NCBI GenBank assembly: GCA_027314165.1
Contig: DAHVCH010000007.1
Coordinates: forward strand, 44,146-108,145
DNA: 64,000 nt
Direction of reading: 5' to 3'
Origin: Thermoplasmata archaeon
Lineage (GTDB): Archaea > Thermoplasmatota > Thermoplasmata > Lutacidiplasmatales > UBA184
Shown: in pieces, positions 9,901 to 18,902 of the stretch
Layout of the letters: every line of letters begins with the position of its first letter
Numbering within the stretch: position 1 is the first letter of the stretch
The notes under the pieces: generated by a model
The model's database searches: none
Told to the model about the DNA's origin: nothing
Seen by the model: the letters and a program-made list of their open reading frames with translations, nothing else
Position numbers and translations under genes: made by a program

Positions 9901-10345
9901 CGCCGGCGGAGGATCCTCGGCGCTCTCCTATTCCTACCTCGGGCTCCCCTCGGGTTGCACGAGCGCGAACCTTAGCATGATCACGTGCACGCCCAAGATC
10001 GAGGGGACCTTCGCGACCGAGGTGGTGGTGACCGACGCCGCGGGAGACCGGGCCACCGCGTGGACCAACGCCACCGTGCTTCCCGCCTCCCTGGTCGGAG
10101 CCGGGGGAAGTAATCCGTACCTATGGGTCGCGGCGGCAATCGCCATCGTGGTCGTGGGCGTGGTCGTCGTGGCCCTCCTTCTCCGACACCGACTTCCCAA
10201 ACAGGAGGCCGGCAGCCGATCTGCGACGGCCCCCGCGGGACCGCCCGGGACGGCTCCGAGATACCCCGCGGGGAGCTCTGCCCCGGGGGGCCAGCCTCCC
10301 CAAAGCTGGCCGTCCACTCCACCCGGCCCACCCCCGCCACCGTAG
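6935..10345 (+). CDS. Surface protein: YVTN beta-propeller repeats, Cys-pair Ig-like domains, C-terminal anchor
   Basis: A 1136-residue secreted protein. A signal peptide lies at about 22-42. Residues ~90-690 hold a dozen or so YVTN-type propeller repeats (units like SVIDPVTHAVLTTISV followed by a VYV strand). Four Ig-like domains of about 85 residues follow, each with a Cys pair in the pattern GLPxGC...CTPxxxGxY. A transmembrane helix is at about 1061-1084, then a Pro/Gly-rich cytoplasmic tail ending in a proline run. It probably sits on the cell surface as an adhesion or S-layer-associated protein. GGGAGGAAAGG just upstream looks like a ribosome-binding site. The same Cys-pair domain recurs in the proteins at 36836 and 41728. 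Confidence 0.85.
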   Translation: MRPIARPPSPSPAGRWRSARPTAAVPAALVALLLLVTVPTSVSRPSPAGAPSFLVVPSPSPAGAGVRGGAGVLGGTKGPVPSAPAPTLPHAGTLGYNTSRTLILCNGTVVPGNVLPPNNVAPYALAWDPVDLSMWAVGQGPGVLDEINGTPLETTRGIAIPSGSIDVAYVPGVSVVYVTGGPSGNLTVVSTLTGAIVATLHVGLNLQDVVYDQSTNYLYVTDQQANQVLVIDPTLETVVTRVTVGTAPVPMAVDPVTSMLYVGDTGANEVTVVNTTSLAIQATVPVGANPSAMTYDAIPQIIGVANLASDNVSLISGSTNKVIANVAVGGGPDGMASEPSTGTLFVSDGLTNNLTLIGGGSTHPILGSLPMGRSPAGVLYDSTDRELYIANVRSGNLTIVALPTDVVLGDLVTGVNAINDVYDPVNGEIYVSDPRSDRVWVVYASNLTEIKSIKVGTEPQGITLDPGTNRIFVADMVSTEYNPNGGVSVIDGSTNTLAATLPAGTEPVGLFDDSRTGEVYVENSLSSNVTVINATTLRIVTSITVGNFPFSGTVDTATGQVFVVNAATSSVSVIDPVTHAVLTTISVQSAPNAATYNPVDKNVYVMNSGTDTVSVVNGTSLTTTAVITVGQSPSFAAVDTANGFVEVSVENLATTSVIDDSSGSVVGQYGVGASPAGIAFDPVSGYFFTSNQDSGTLSVSGLLVSTGFTAKPNGLTLGNSTRIDLRVPDGNLPVYYAYTGLPTGCGGGNQSVFLCTPTAAGTYHVNARFWDTVGKSGSATFQLQVNPALTLGVSTRPAKVTAGAGFVLNVSDAGGTQPVLRLGLTGLPPSVSCPSPLPGPSAQLSCTTSAPGNFTATVWVTDSGGGNVSASTNLTVDPPMVLGGVGASPSTLGVNGLTNLFVHVFQGTPPYSYFWQGLPLGCSTQNASSIPCRPQASGNMTVKVTVTDHGGGSLNTSLHFRVYPPVAISSFAATPSSLEIGSSITYSVLAGGGSSALSYSYLGLPSGCTSANLSMITCTPKIEGTFATEVVVTDAAGDRATAWTNATVLPASLVGAGGSNPYLWVAAAIAIVVVGVVVVALLLRHRLPKQEAGSRSATAPAGPPGTAPRYPAGSSAPGGQPPQSWPSTPPGPPPPP

Positions 10346-10460
10346 CGACCTACCCCCGAACTGAAGGGCGCCGATGCAAGCGTGAAGTACGATTGCGGCC
10401 GTTCCAAGGTGAGCGACGGGTGGGAAGCTTGGAGCTGCCCTCGCGTTTGGAGTTTGGGTA

Positions 10461-10925
10461 TTGACGACGGTCGATTTCGTCCTGAAGCGGGTCCCTGCCT
10501 GTCGAGTGGCGACGCTGAGCTGGAACGGAGCGTGGAGCGAGAGCGCGATCCACTCCCACTTCCTCCAGGTCCAACGGTGGGCGGAGGCGCAGGGGCTCCG
10601 GACGGGGCGCTGGATCTTCCGGGAGTGGTGGCAGAAGCGTCGCTGGCAGGTGGGCGTCGAGGTGAAGGAGAAGGAGAAGGTCCGGGGGGACGGAAAGGTC
10701 CGAGTCCAGGAGCTCCCGCCCACCTGGGTGGCGAGCGTCACGTTCGATCCGGACCAGGTCTCACCCCGGGTCGTCTATCACGGGCTCTCCGACTGGACGC
10801 GTTGGCGGAAGAAGGAGCAGGACCTGCGGTCCGTCAGCTACGCTCGCGAAGTGTATGCGGGCGACCCCTGGAAGGACCGGAAGGCGTGGTCGAAGACCGA
10901 GGTCCAGTTCCTGGTACGGAAGTGA
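10461..10925 (+). CDS. GyrI-like small-molecule-binding domain protein
   Basis: A 154-residue stand-alone protein of the GyrI-like/AraC effector-binding fold. The sequence VDFVLKRVPACRVATLSWNG at the N-terminus, a central two-helix region and WQVGVEVKEKEKV fit this superfamily, which binds small, often cationic or aromatic compounds. There is no DNA-binding domain. It starts with TTG; no ATG lies upstream in frame without a stop. The C-terminal ~35 residues are basic and Trp-rich. The ligand is unknown. It is followed 58 bp later by a small membrane protein on the same strand. Confidence 0.6.
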   Translation: MTTVDFVLKRVPACRVATLSWNGAWSESAIHSHFLQVQRWAEAQGLRTGRWIFREWWQKRRWQVGVEVKEKEKVRGDGKVRVQELPPTWVASVTFDPDQVSPRVVYHGLSDWTRWRKKEQDLRSVSYAREVYAGDPWKDRKAWSKTEVQFLVRK

Positions 10926-10983
10926 CCGCACGCGCTTGGGGTGAGGGCACGACCGGGCCGTCCCCTGCGGGCCTCGGACGACG

Positions 10984-11334
10984 ATGAAGGACCGCACGAC
11001 CATCGCGGGCGTGCTCTTCCTGGACATGGTCCTGGGCCTGGTCGCGGGCGCTCTCACGGAGCTGTTCACCCCTCAGATCTCCGCGTTCATCAACGAGAAC
11101 ATCTCGGTGGTCTTCGGGGTGGGCATCATCTTCCTGGAGGGCCCCTCCCTCGTGCTCTCGATCGTTCTCCCTCGACGGATGATCCGCATCTGGGTCCGTA
11201 ACGCGATCCAGGCGGGAGGGCCCTTCCTGGCCTTCGCAGGCTACGTGTTGGGCTACGGACTCCTCCTTCACCCGCCCTTCGCGATCCCTTGGCCCTGGAT
11301 CACCCAGCACGCGCGGGCGATGATCGGTCCGTAG
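10984..11334 (+). CDS. Small membrane protein of unknown function
   Basis: A 116-residue protein with three hydrophobic segments, at roughly 6-28, 40-62 and 74-96, separated by short charged loops (LPRRMIRIWVRN between the second and third). No family is recognised. The start ATG is the first in frame. It lies between the GyrI-like gene and a second small membrane protein, all on the plus strand. Confidence 0.6.
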   Translation: MKDRTTIAGVLFLDMVLGLVAGALTELFTPQISAFINENISVVFGVGIIFLEGPSLVLSIVLPRRMIRIWVRNAIQAGGPFLAFAGYVLGYGLLLHPPFAIPWPWITQHARAMIGP

Positions 11335-11387
11335 CTGGTTCTTCCTCCGAAAGGGCCTTAACCTCATTATTCCCGAACGTACCCTCG

Positions 11388-11834
11388 ATGTCCATGGACA
11401 CGCAAGCGCCGTCCCCCTTCGCGCAAGCCCCCGCCCGCGGAGGATACCCTCCAGGGTACGGGAGCGTGCCTGCCAACCCCTACGCCCAAGGGTACGGTGC
11501 GCCGGAATACCCGGTCCAGGTCCCGGTCGCCGCCGCGCAAGGCGTGGGCTTTGCGGACGTCGATGTGGTGGAGGCGAAGAAGACCCATGCCCGGGGGGCC
11601 ATGATCTACATGCTGGCCTGGGTGGTCATCGCGGTCTCGCTGCCGATGCTGATCGCGGGGATCGGGCTCGCGATCGGGGCCGGAGGTCTCAGCGGTACCC
11701 CTCAGGACATCCTCCTGGCTGGACTGGGACTTCTCGCCGGGGGCATGGCCATCCGAGGCGTGGGATTCTCGCTCATGATGAAGGCGGACTTCATCATCCG
11801 TGCTCACGCGTGGACCGCCGCCGGGCAGCGGTGA
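11388..11834 (+). CDS. Gly/Pro/Tyr-rich two-helix membrane protein
   Basis: A 148-residue protein. The first ~55 residues are rich in Gly, Pro, Tyr and Ala (motifs like GYPPGYGSVPANPYAQGYG), a low-complexity cytoplasmic-type region. Two hydrophobic helices follow at about 70-92 and 104-128. The start ATG is preceded about 27 bp upstream by an AT-rich stretch (CCTTAACCTCATTATT), the only A/T-rich block nearby, so a leaderless start is likely. An upstream in-frame ATG at 11289 overlaps the previous gene and was rejected. Function unknown. Confidence 0.6.
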   Translation: MSMDTQAPSPFAQAPARGGYPPGYGSVPANPYAQGYGAPEYPVQVPVAAAQGVGFADVDVVEAKKTHARGAMIYMLAWVVIAVSLPMLIAGIGLAIGAGGLSGTPQDILLAGLGLLAGGMAIRGVGFSLMMKADFIIRAHAWTAAGQR

Positions 11835-11888
11835 GACGCAGCGCTTCTGGACGGGGACCTCCCCCCCGCCGAGGCGGCGGTCTGGGAT

Positions 11889-14624
11889 TCAGCGCCAACC
11901 TTGACCGGGGTAGTAGGCGGGCTCGGAGTAGAGACTGGACGGGAGGGACCTCCCGGCGCGCGGACGCAGCTTCCCACCCTCGACCCCGATGAAGAGGGCC
12001 GCCGCGAGCATCGCGACGACCGCGATGGGCAGCAGAAGGTAGACCAGGGCGTAGGAGCCCCCGAGGAGGTTGAACCCTCCGATGACGATCGTCTGGGAGC
12101 CCTCCGCCGACGTGGTCCCCCCGACGACGACGGCGATCTTCGAGGAGACGTTGACGCCGAAGGCGTCCGTCGCCCAGACGGTCAGGTTGTACGTCCCCCC
12201 ATGCGCGTAGGAGTGGGTGGTGGACAGGGCCGGCCCGGCGCTTCCCAGGACGGAGCCATCGCCGAAGTCCCACGTCACCTGGTAGGGAGGCCGCCCTCCC
12301 GTCAGCGTCACGTTGTAGGGCTCGGACGCGCCGACCGCGATCGACCCGCTCGGGATGTGCGGAGTGCCGATCACGAGGGTGGGGGCGACGGTGACCACCG
12401 TCGTGGCGTTCACCGAGCCGGGGTGCGTCGGGTTCTCCCGCACCGTGAGCAGCGCGGTAAAGTTCCCCGCCAGGGAATAGACGTGGGAGGTGATGGGGAG
12501 CCAGCTGGGCGGGCTGTTGTCGCCGAAGCTCCAGGTCAGGTTGAACGGCGCCATCCCCCCTTGGAGCTGCTCCGTGAAGTTCGCCTCGAACCCGCCGTTC
12601 CTGAGCTCACCGGCGGAGGGGGTGGCAAAGATGGCGAGATGCATCGGGGCGGGGTTGACGTAGATCGAGGTGGAGGAGTTGCCGACCCGACCGTTCACGT
12701 CGGTCGCGTTCAAGGTGACCTTGAACGTTCCGCCGGTGGTGAAGTCGTGCGTCACGTTGGCGAGGGTCGAGATGGGGGAACCGTCCCCGAAGGCCCACTG
12801 GACGTGATAGGGTCCCGTGCCGCCCGTGATGGCCGAGGTGAAGGTCACGTTGAGCGGAGCGGTCCCGGTCGTCGGTGTCGCGGTCACCGAGATGCAGAGC
12901 GCGCCCAGGAGGCACTCCACGGTGAGGTTGACCTCGGAAGAGGAGGAGACCCCCACCGCGTCCACCACCGAGACCTTCGCGGTGTACGACCCCGGACCGG
13001 TGTAGACATGTGTCGGGTTGGCGTTGGTCGCGCAGGGCGAGGTGCAGCCGTCGCCGAAGTCCCAGATGTAGGAGAGCGGGGCGGTGCCCCCGCTCACGTT
13101 CCCCCAGAACTGGGTCTGGTTCCCCATCCAGGCCTTCTTCGGGGAGGCCGCGGCGCCCACGAGAGGGTCCGCGGAGATGTTGACCTGGAGCGAGTGGCTC
13201 ACCGTCTGTCCGTAGGCGTCCGTGACGGTGAACGTCGCGGTGTACGTTCCCGGGGTGGTGTAGGCGTGGCTCGCGTTCGCGGTCGTGGCGCTCCCGCCAT
13301 CTCCGAACTTCCAGCTCACGGCGTAGGGGGTCTGACCTCCGGCGATCGCGGAGGAGAAGGTCACCGTCTGCTGGATGTCGGTGGCGAGGGGCGTGGCGGA
13401 GGCCGAGGCCACCAGCAGCTGTCCGAAGGCCCAGGTGTCCTGGGTGTTGGAGGAGTTCGTGGAACCCGAGAAGATGACCGGTAGCCCGCCGGAGGTGGGA
13501 GCGGCGCAGACGACACCGTCCCGGGGAGTGGGGATGGTGGCCGGGTACACGGGGTTCCAGCTGCCCCCGCTGAACTCCCAGGTCTCCCCCACGTCACCCG
13601 CCGCGCTGTCGCCCTGGGTGAGGACGATGGACTGGGTGTTGGGGTCCCAGAACATCGCTCCGTTCGCGATGGCGGGGGGGCTCACGGACGGAGTGATGTT
13701 GGTCCAGGTGCCCCCGCTGAACGCCCACGTGCCGCTCAGCTCGTGCACGCCGTTGTAGCCCCCGAAGAGGATGTCCTCCTTCAGGACCGGGTCGTAGGCC
13801 ATCCCCGCCGCTTCCCGGGGCGAAGGCGACGTTGCGGGGCTGATCGTCTTCCAGCCCCCGGAGGCGGTGTAGACGGACGTGGTCGCCAGGTAGTTCGTGG
13901 ACCCGCAGGCCGAGGCGCTCGGGTTCGTGATGTCGATGTTGAACTGGGAGCAGCCGCCGAACATCACCACCTCGCCGTCCGCCGGATCGTCCGCGATGCT
14001 CACCGCGAGCGCCCCCGTGGGCAGGGTTCCGGACACCTGGGTCCAGGTGCCCTGCGCGTAGGTCCAGGAGTCGCCCATGTTGCAGGTGGAGGAGAGCAGG
14101 TTGATCCCGGTGCAGCCCCCGAACATCACGACGCGGGAGTCCGCGCTGTCGTAGGCCATGCCGGCCTCGGCCCGGCCGGAGGGGGAGCAGGAGTTGCAGA
14201 CGTTCTTCCAGCCTTGGGCGGCGTTGTACGTCCAGGTGTCGCCGTCGGCCGAGGTCCCGCCGTTCTCCCCGCCGAACAACACGGCGTACCCGTCGGCGCC
14301 GTCCCAGGTCATCGAGCCGTACGAGCGGCTCAGCGAGCTGCTGCCCAGGCAGGTGGAACAGATCTGGATCCAGGTGGGGGCCCCCGGTGCCGCCCCGCCG
14401 GGCGCGCTGGCCGCGTCGCCGGAGCTGGCGACGGGCCCGGCGAGCGGCACCCCCGAGAGGGAGGGCTCGGCACGGGGCATGGTCGGCACGGGCGCGGGGG
14501 CGGACCCTCGCCCTCCGGGTGTCTGGGCGGGAAGGACCGAAGAAGCGAACAGGGAGATGGCGACGACGCAGAGCGCACCGAGGATGACCCATGAGCGCCG
14601 CCGGCACCCGCGCACGGGGTCCAC
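11889..14624 (-). CDS. Surface protein: Kelch-type propeller, five PKD domains, C-terminal anchor
   Basis: A 911-residue secreted protein with a GTG start preceded by GAGGAGAG. A signal peptide is at about 12-33. Residues ~75-390 are Kelch/galactose-oxidase-like repeats (units such as MAYDSADSRVVMFGG and WTYAQGTW). Five PKD domains follow, marked by KFGDGG, DFGDGC, AFGDGS, SFGDNS and DFGDGS. A transmembrane helix at about 860-885 and a short basic tail end the protein. It is probably a surface adhesion or glycan-binding protein. TAATTA at about 14640 could be a TATA box; it would put the transcript start near an in-frame GTG at 14615, an alternative leaderless start. Confidence 0.85.
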   Translation of the reverse strand: MDPVRGCRRRSWVILGALCVVAISLFASSVLPAQTPGGRGSAPAPVPTMPRAEPSLSGVPLAGPVASSGDAASAPGGAAPGAPTWIQICSTCLGSSSLSRSYGSMTWDGADGYAVLFGGENGGTSADGDTWTYNAAQGWKNVCNSCSPSGRAEAGMAYDSADSRVVMFGGCTGINLLSSTCNMGDSWTYAQGTWTQVSGTLPTGALAVSIADDPADGEVVMFGGCSQFNIDITNPSASACGSTNYLATTSVYTASGGWKTISPATSPSPREAAGMAYDPVLKEDILFGGYNGVHELSGTWAFSGGTWTNITPSVSPPAIANGAMFWDPNTQSIVLTQGDSAAGDVGETWEFSGGSWNPVYPATIPTPRDGVVCAAPTSGGLPVIFSGSTNSSNTQDTWAFGQLLVASASATPLATDIQQTVTFSSAIAGGQTPYAVSWKFGDGGSATTANASHAYTTPGTYTATFTVTDAYGQTVSHSLQVNISADPLVGAAASPKKAWMGNQTQFWGNVSGGTAPLSYIWDFGDGCTSPCATNANPTHVYTGPGSYTAKVSVVDAVGVSSSSEVNLTVECLLGALCISVTATPTTGTAPLNVTFTSAITGGTGPYHVQWAFGDGSPISTLANVTHDFTTGGTFKVTLNATDVNGRVGNSSTSIYVNPAPMHLAIFATPSAGELRNGGFEANFTEQLQGGMAPFNLTWSFGDNSPPSWLPITSHVYSLAGNFTALLTVRENPTHPGSVNATTVVTVAPTLVIGTPHIPSGSIAVGASEPYNVTLTGGRPPYQVTWDFGDGSVLGSAGPALSTTHSYAHGGTYNLTVWATDAFGVNVSSKIAVVVGGTTSAEGSQTIVIGGFNLLGGSYALVYLLLPIAVVAMLAAALFIGVEGGKLRPRAGRSLPSSLYSEPAYYPGQGWR

Positions 14625-14797
14625 ACTCTCTCCTCGAGCTAATTACCCTTCGGAAAAGTGAACGACGCCCCGACCTCCTTCGAGGTTGGCCCTGACGGCC
14701 CGGACCCCTCGGACTTCGCGTCAGCGCCTTGAGCCTGCCCCACTTCCCCCATCGCCCGGGCCCTCAGGGACCCGGCCCTGCACGAGCGAGGAGGACC

Positions 14798-15055
14798 ATG
14801 TCCCCGGAGGTCGAGAAAGAGGAGGGGGACTCGCCCCCGAGACTCCCCAGGACCGAGGTCTTGCTCCCTTTCCCGGGCTCCCTCTGCCACCGCTGCGCCG
14901 CACCTCCCTCGTACGTCGCGACCCGGACCTCGATCTACATCCGGTGCCCGCTCCTTCCGAACAAGTATCCGCCCCAGCCCGTCCTCACTTGCCGGCTCTT
15001 CCGGCCCAAAGAGGCGGTCCCCGAGCGCCCCCGCGCGGATCCGAGCGGAGCCTGA
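14798..15055 (+). CDS. Small conserved cysteine-rich protein, likely zinc-binding
   Basis: An 85-residue protein. Its C-terminal half has GSLCHRCAAPPSYV, then TSIYIRCPLLPNKYPPQPV, then LTCRLFRP: a C-x2-C pair plus two more Cys and the proline-rich CPLLPNKYPPQPV block. I recall this block as a recurring small-protein family in archaea and bacteria, but give no name. It is probably a zinc-binding protein in the cytosol. The ATG at 14798 is chosen because GAGGAGG lies 5-10 bases before it; the longer frame from 14729 lacks one. It lies between the Kelch protein and sufB, transcribed opposite to both. Confidence 0.6.
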   Translation: MSPEVEKEEGDSPPRLPRTEVLLPFPGSLCHRCAAPPSYVATRTSIYIRCPLLPNKYPPQPVLTCRLFRPKEAVPERPRADPSGA

Positions 15056-15142
15056 GATCCGCTCACCGAGACGGGACGTGAGCCACCGGGTCCGACCCAG
15101 AGGGATCGGTTCGCGGAACGAGGGGAGCAGGGAGAGGCCCGC

Positions 15143-16558
15143 TCAACCGACGGCGCCTGTCATCTCGAGCTGGATCAGACGGTTGAGCTCGAGCGCGTAG
15201 TCGACCGGCAGCTCCTTCGCGAACTCCGCGAGGAATCCCATCAGGATCAGGTGGATCGAGTCCGACTCGCTCAACCCGCGGCTCATCAGGTAGAAGATCT
15301 GCTCTTCCCCGATCTTGCCCACCACGGCCTCGTGGGTGATCGTGACGTCCTCGTACTCGTGGACCTCGTTGTAAGGGTAGGTGTCCGACCGCGAGATGGC
15401 GTCCGGTAGGAGCGCGTCACACCGGACGGCGGACTTCGCGCCGGTGGCACCGCGCGCGACGTGCAAGAGGCCGCGGTAGGAGGTCTGGCCCCCCCGGATC
15501 GCGATGGACTTGCCTATGATCTTGCTCGAGGTGTTCGGGGCGGAGTGGACCGCCTTGGCCCCGGAGTCGATGATCTGACCCTCGCTCGCGAAGGCCACCG
15601 AGAGCATGTCCCCTCGGGCGCCCTTGCCCTTGAGGTAGACCGACGGGTACTTCATCGTCACCTTGCTGCCGAGGTTCCCGTCCACCCACTCCACGAGGGA
15701 GTTCTCGTAGGCGAAGGCGCGCTTCGTCACGAGGTTGTAGACGTTCTTCGACCAGTTCTGGACGGTGGTGTACCGGATCTTCGCGTCGGCCTCGGCGATG
15801 ACCTCGACCACGGCGGCATGCAAGGAGTTCTCAGAATAGACCGGGGCCGTGCACCCTTCGATGTAGTGGATCTTCGCGCCCTTGTCCGCGATGATGAGCG
15901 TCCGCTCGAACTGCCCGACGGACTTCGCGTTGATCCGGAAGTAGGCCTGCAGCGGGATCCCCGCGTCCACTCCCGGAGGCACGTAGACGAAGCTGCCCCC
16001 GGACCAGACCGCGCTGTTGAGCGCGGAGAACTTGTTGTCGTTGTAGGGGACGATCTTGCCGAAGTACTTCCGGAGGATGTCCGGGTGCTCCCGGACCGCG
16101 GTGTCCGTGTCGCAGAAGATGACCCCCTTCTTCGAGAGGTCCTCCCGGATCCGGTGGTAGACGGTGCCGCTGTCGTACTGGGCCCCGACCCCGGCGAAGT
16201 ACTCCCGCTCGGCCTTCGGGATGCCCAGCCGGTCGAAGGTGTTCTTGATGTCGGAGGGAAGGTCCTCCCAGCGCTTCTTCGTGTCCCCCTCCGCGAGGGG
16301 GTTGGCGTAGTAGGTGTATGCGTCGAAGTCCAGGTCGGACAGGTCCGGCCCCCAGTCGGGCATGGGGCGGTCCAGGAAGTGCTCGTAGGCCCGGAGCCGG
16401 TAGTCGAGCATCCACTGGGGTTCGTGCTTCAGGGCGGAGATCTGCCGGACGATGTCGCGCGAGAGGCCCTTCGCGGTCCTGACCTTGTAGGTCTCGGGGT
16501 CCTTGAAGTCGTAGCGCGTGTAGTCCAGCGGGGTGATCTCGGCAGCGTTCTGAGCCAT
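15143..16558 (-). CDS. sufB: SufB, Fe-S cluster scaffold protein
   Basis: A 471-residue protein, the normal SufB length. It shows the SufB-specific core: VGAQYDSGTVYHRI, VYVPPGVDAGIPLQAYFRIN, HYIEGCTAPVYSENSLHAAVVE (shown in pieces; Cys in IEGCTAP), NWSKNVYNLVTKRA, KIIGKSIAIRGGQTSYRGLL, and the C-terminal ISRSDTYPYNEVHEYEDV and MSRGLSESDSIHLILMGFL. With SufC and SufD it builds Fe-S clusters in the cytosol. The ATG at 16558 is preceded by GAGGGGAA, and a TATA box at 16601-16608 gives a short leader. It follows sufC and sufS on the same strand but has its own promoter in the 95-bp gap. Confidence 0.95.
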   Translation of the reverse strand: MAQNAAEITPLDYTRYDFKDPETYKVRTAKGLSRDIVRQISALKHEPQWMLDYRLRAYEHFLDRPMPDWGPDLSDLDFDAYTYYANPLAEGDTKKRWEDLPSDIKNTFDRLGIPKAEREYFAGVGAQYDSGTVYHRIREDLSKKGVIFCDTDTAVREHPDILRKYFGKIVPYNDNKFSALNSAVWSGGSFVYVPPGVDAGIPLQAYFRINAKSVGQFERTLIIADKGAKIHYIEGCTAPVYSENSLHAAVVEVIAEADAKIRYTTVQNWSKNVYNLVTKRAFAYENSLVEWVDGNLGSKVTMKYPSVYLKGKGARGDMLSVAFASEGQIIDSGAKAVHSAPNTSSKIIGKSIAIRGGQTSYRGLLHVARGATGAKSAVRCDALLPDAISRSDTYPYNEVHEYEDVTITHEAVVGKIGEEQIFYLMSRGLSESDSIHLILMGFLAEFAKELPVDYALELNRLIQLEMTGAVG

Positions 16559-16590
16559 GATGTTCCCCTCTCTGCTGTACGGATTAGAAC

Positions 16591-16608
16591 ACTGAACAGT
16601 ATTTAATT
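16591..16608 (-). promoter_or_regulatory. sufB promoter: TATA box and adjoining inverted repeat
   Basis: On the minus strand AATTAAATA (16601-16608) is a strong TATA box placed to start transcription about 18 bases before the sufB ATG. Directly next to it (16591-16600) is the inverted repeat ACTG-AA-CAGT, which extends with one mismatch per arm to 8-bp arms (AACACTG.../...CAGTATT). Its place over the transcription start side of the TATA box suits a repressor operator; the SufR-like protein encoded at 18903 is the obvious candidate. The regulator link is inference. Confidence 0.5.
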
Positions 16609-16653
16609 GGGAGGTAGCGAAAGCGCCTACAAAGCCCCCCTTCCCGGACCGGG

Positions 16654-17973
16654 CTAACGCGAGAGGAGCGCGTGCACCTTGCGCAGCGCCTCCACGAGCC
16701 GGTCCGTGTCCGAGATGGAGTTGTACAGGTAGTAGCTCGCCCGCGTCATCGCCGGCACCCCGTAGCGCTTCATGATCAGCTGGGCGCAGTGATGGCCCGC
16801 GCGCACGGCGACCCCTTCGGCGTCGAGCAGCGTCGCGACGTCGTGGGGGTGGGCCCCCTTGAGCGAGAACGAGAGGACGGCCTCCCGGTCCTTGCCCGGC
16901 GGCGGACCGTAGATCGTGATGTCGTCGCCGAAGGCGTCCGTGAGCTTCCGGTGCGCGTCGCGAAGGAGCTCGAACTCCCACGAGCGAAGCTCGTCCCAGC
17001 CCACGCGCGAGAGATAGTCGAGCGCGCGGGAGAGCACCACCGCACCGGCGATGTTCGGGGTCCCGGCCTCGAACCTCAGCGGGGGGTCCTTGTACGTGAT
17101 GTCGTCCTTGCCCACGTCGCGGATCATCTCCCCGCCACCCATGTAGGGGGGGAGCCGGTTCAGGAGCTCCTTCCGGCCCCAGAGCACCCCGATGCCCGTC
17201 GGGCCGAGCATCTTGTGGCCGGAGAACGCCACGAAGTCCGCGCCCATCTCCTGCACGTCGAGCGGCAGGTGCGGGGCCGACTGGGCGGCGTCCACGAGGG
17301 CCAGCGCCCCGGCGTCGTGCGCGCGCTGGACCAGCTCGCGGACGGGGTTCACGGTGCCCAGGACGTTCGAGACGTGGGTGAAGGAGAAGAGCTTCGTCCC
17401 GCGGACGACGAGCCGCTCCAGGTCCTCCTGACGCAGCCGCCCGTCGTCGGTGATCCCGACGAAGTCCAGTTGGATCCCGGGGAGGTGCCGGAGCAGGTGC
17501 CAGGGGACGATGTTCGAGTGATGCTCCATCTCGGTGGAGACCACCCGGTCCCCCTTCGAGAGCTGGCCCCGGGCCATTCCCCCCGCGACCAGGTTGATCG
17601 CCTCGGTGGTCCCGCGGACGAAGACGATCTCGTCGGGGTCCTTGGCGTGGATGAACTGGGCGACCCGGGTCCGGGCCGCCTCGTAGGCCTCCGTCGCTTC
17701 TTCGGAGAGGGCGTAGACCCCGCGGTGGACGTTCGCGTTCAGGCGTAGGTAGAAGTCCGCCTCCGCGTCGATCACCTGTCGGGGCTTCTGGCTCGTCGCG
17801 GCGGAGTCGAGGTAGACGAGAGGTTTACCGTGGAAGGTCCGGGAGAGGATGGGGAAGTCCGTCCGACAGCCGTGCAGGCCCGCGGCGGCCCCGTGGTCGG
17901 TCCCCGCGATGGTCCGGGCCCTCGCCGCCGAGCTGCGGCCCGTCGAGCGCACCGTCGTGGCCGCCCGCGCCAT
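16654..17973 (-). CDS. sufS: SufS cysteine desulfurase
   Basis: A 439-residue PLP enzyme that releases sulfur from cysteine for Fe-S assembly. Landmarks: LVYLDSAATSQKP, NVHRGVYALSEEAT, the PLP lysine in SGHKMLGPTG (Lys254), RFEAGTPNIAG, and the catalytic Cys396 in RAGHHCAQLIMKRYG, in the short loop typical of SufS (group II). The N-terminal ~30 residues are Arg/Ala-rich and extra to the family. The ATG at 17973 has AAGGGG before it and lies 10 bp after the sufC stop; an in-frame ATG at 18000 inside sufC lacks such a site. It forms an operon with sufC, and SufU at 2227 is its likely acceptor. Confidence 0.95.
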   Translation of the reverse strand: MARAATTVRSTGRSSAARARTIAGTDHGAAAGLHGCRTDFPILSRTFHGKPLVYLDSAATSQKPRQVIDAEADFYLRLNANVHRGVYALSEEATEAYEAARTRVAQFIHAKDPDEIVFVRGTTEAINLVAGGMARGQLSKGDRVVSTEMEHHSNIVPWHLLRHLPGIQLDFVGITDDGRLRQEDLERLVVRGTKLFSFTHVSNVLGTVNPVRELVQRAHDAGALALVDAAQSAPHLPLDVQEMGADFVAFSGHKMLGPTGIGVLWGRKELLNRLPPYMGGGEMIRDVGKDDITYKDPPLRFEAGTPNIAGAVVLSRALDYLSRVGWDELRSWEFELLRDAHRKLTDAFGDDITIYGPPPGKDREAVLSFSLKGAHPHDVATLLDAEGVAVRAGHHCAQLIMKRYGVPAMTRASYYLYNSISDTDRLVEALRKVHALLSR

Positions 17974-17983
17974 CCCGAGCCCC

Positions 17984-18769
<786 letters not shown>

Positions 18770-18794
18770 GTCCGTCGCTCCGCCAGCCCGTTCG

Positions 18795-18840
18795 GATATA
18801 TAAGTGCCAATCAGTAGCTAAATCCAGCCACCCCATATAC
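18795..18840. promoter_or_regulatory. Divergent promoters of sufC and the sufR-like gene
   Basis: GATATATAAG (18795-18804) read on the minus strand is a TATA box about 30 bp before the sufC ATG, giving a very short leader. On the plus strand CCCATATAC (18832-18840) could serve the SufR-like gene, with a leader of about 40 bases that includes GGGGAGA before its ATG. The two promoters lie within 50 bp, so one bound regulator could control both. I did not find an exact copy of the ACTG-AA-CAGT repeat here. Confidence 0.6.
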
Positions 18841-18902
18841 TCGGGACCGCATCCGTCCAACCGACCGGGAGACGTTCGCTCGCAGGAGGCACGGGGAGAA
18901 GA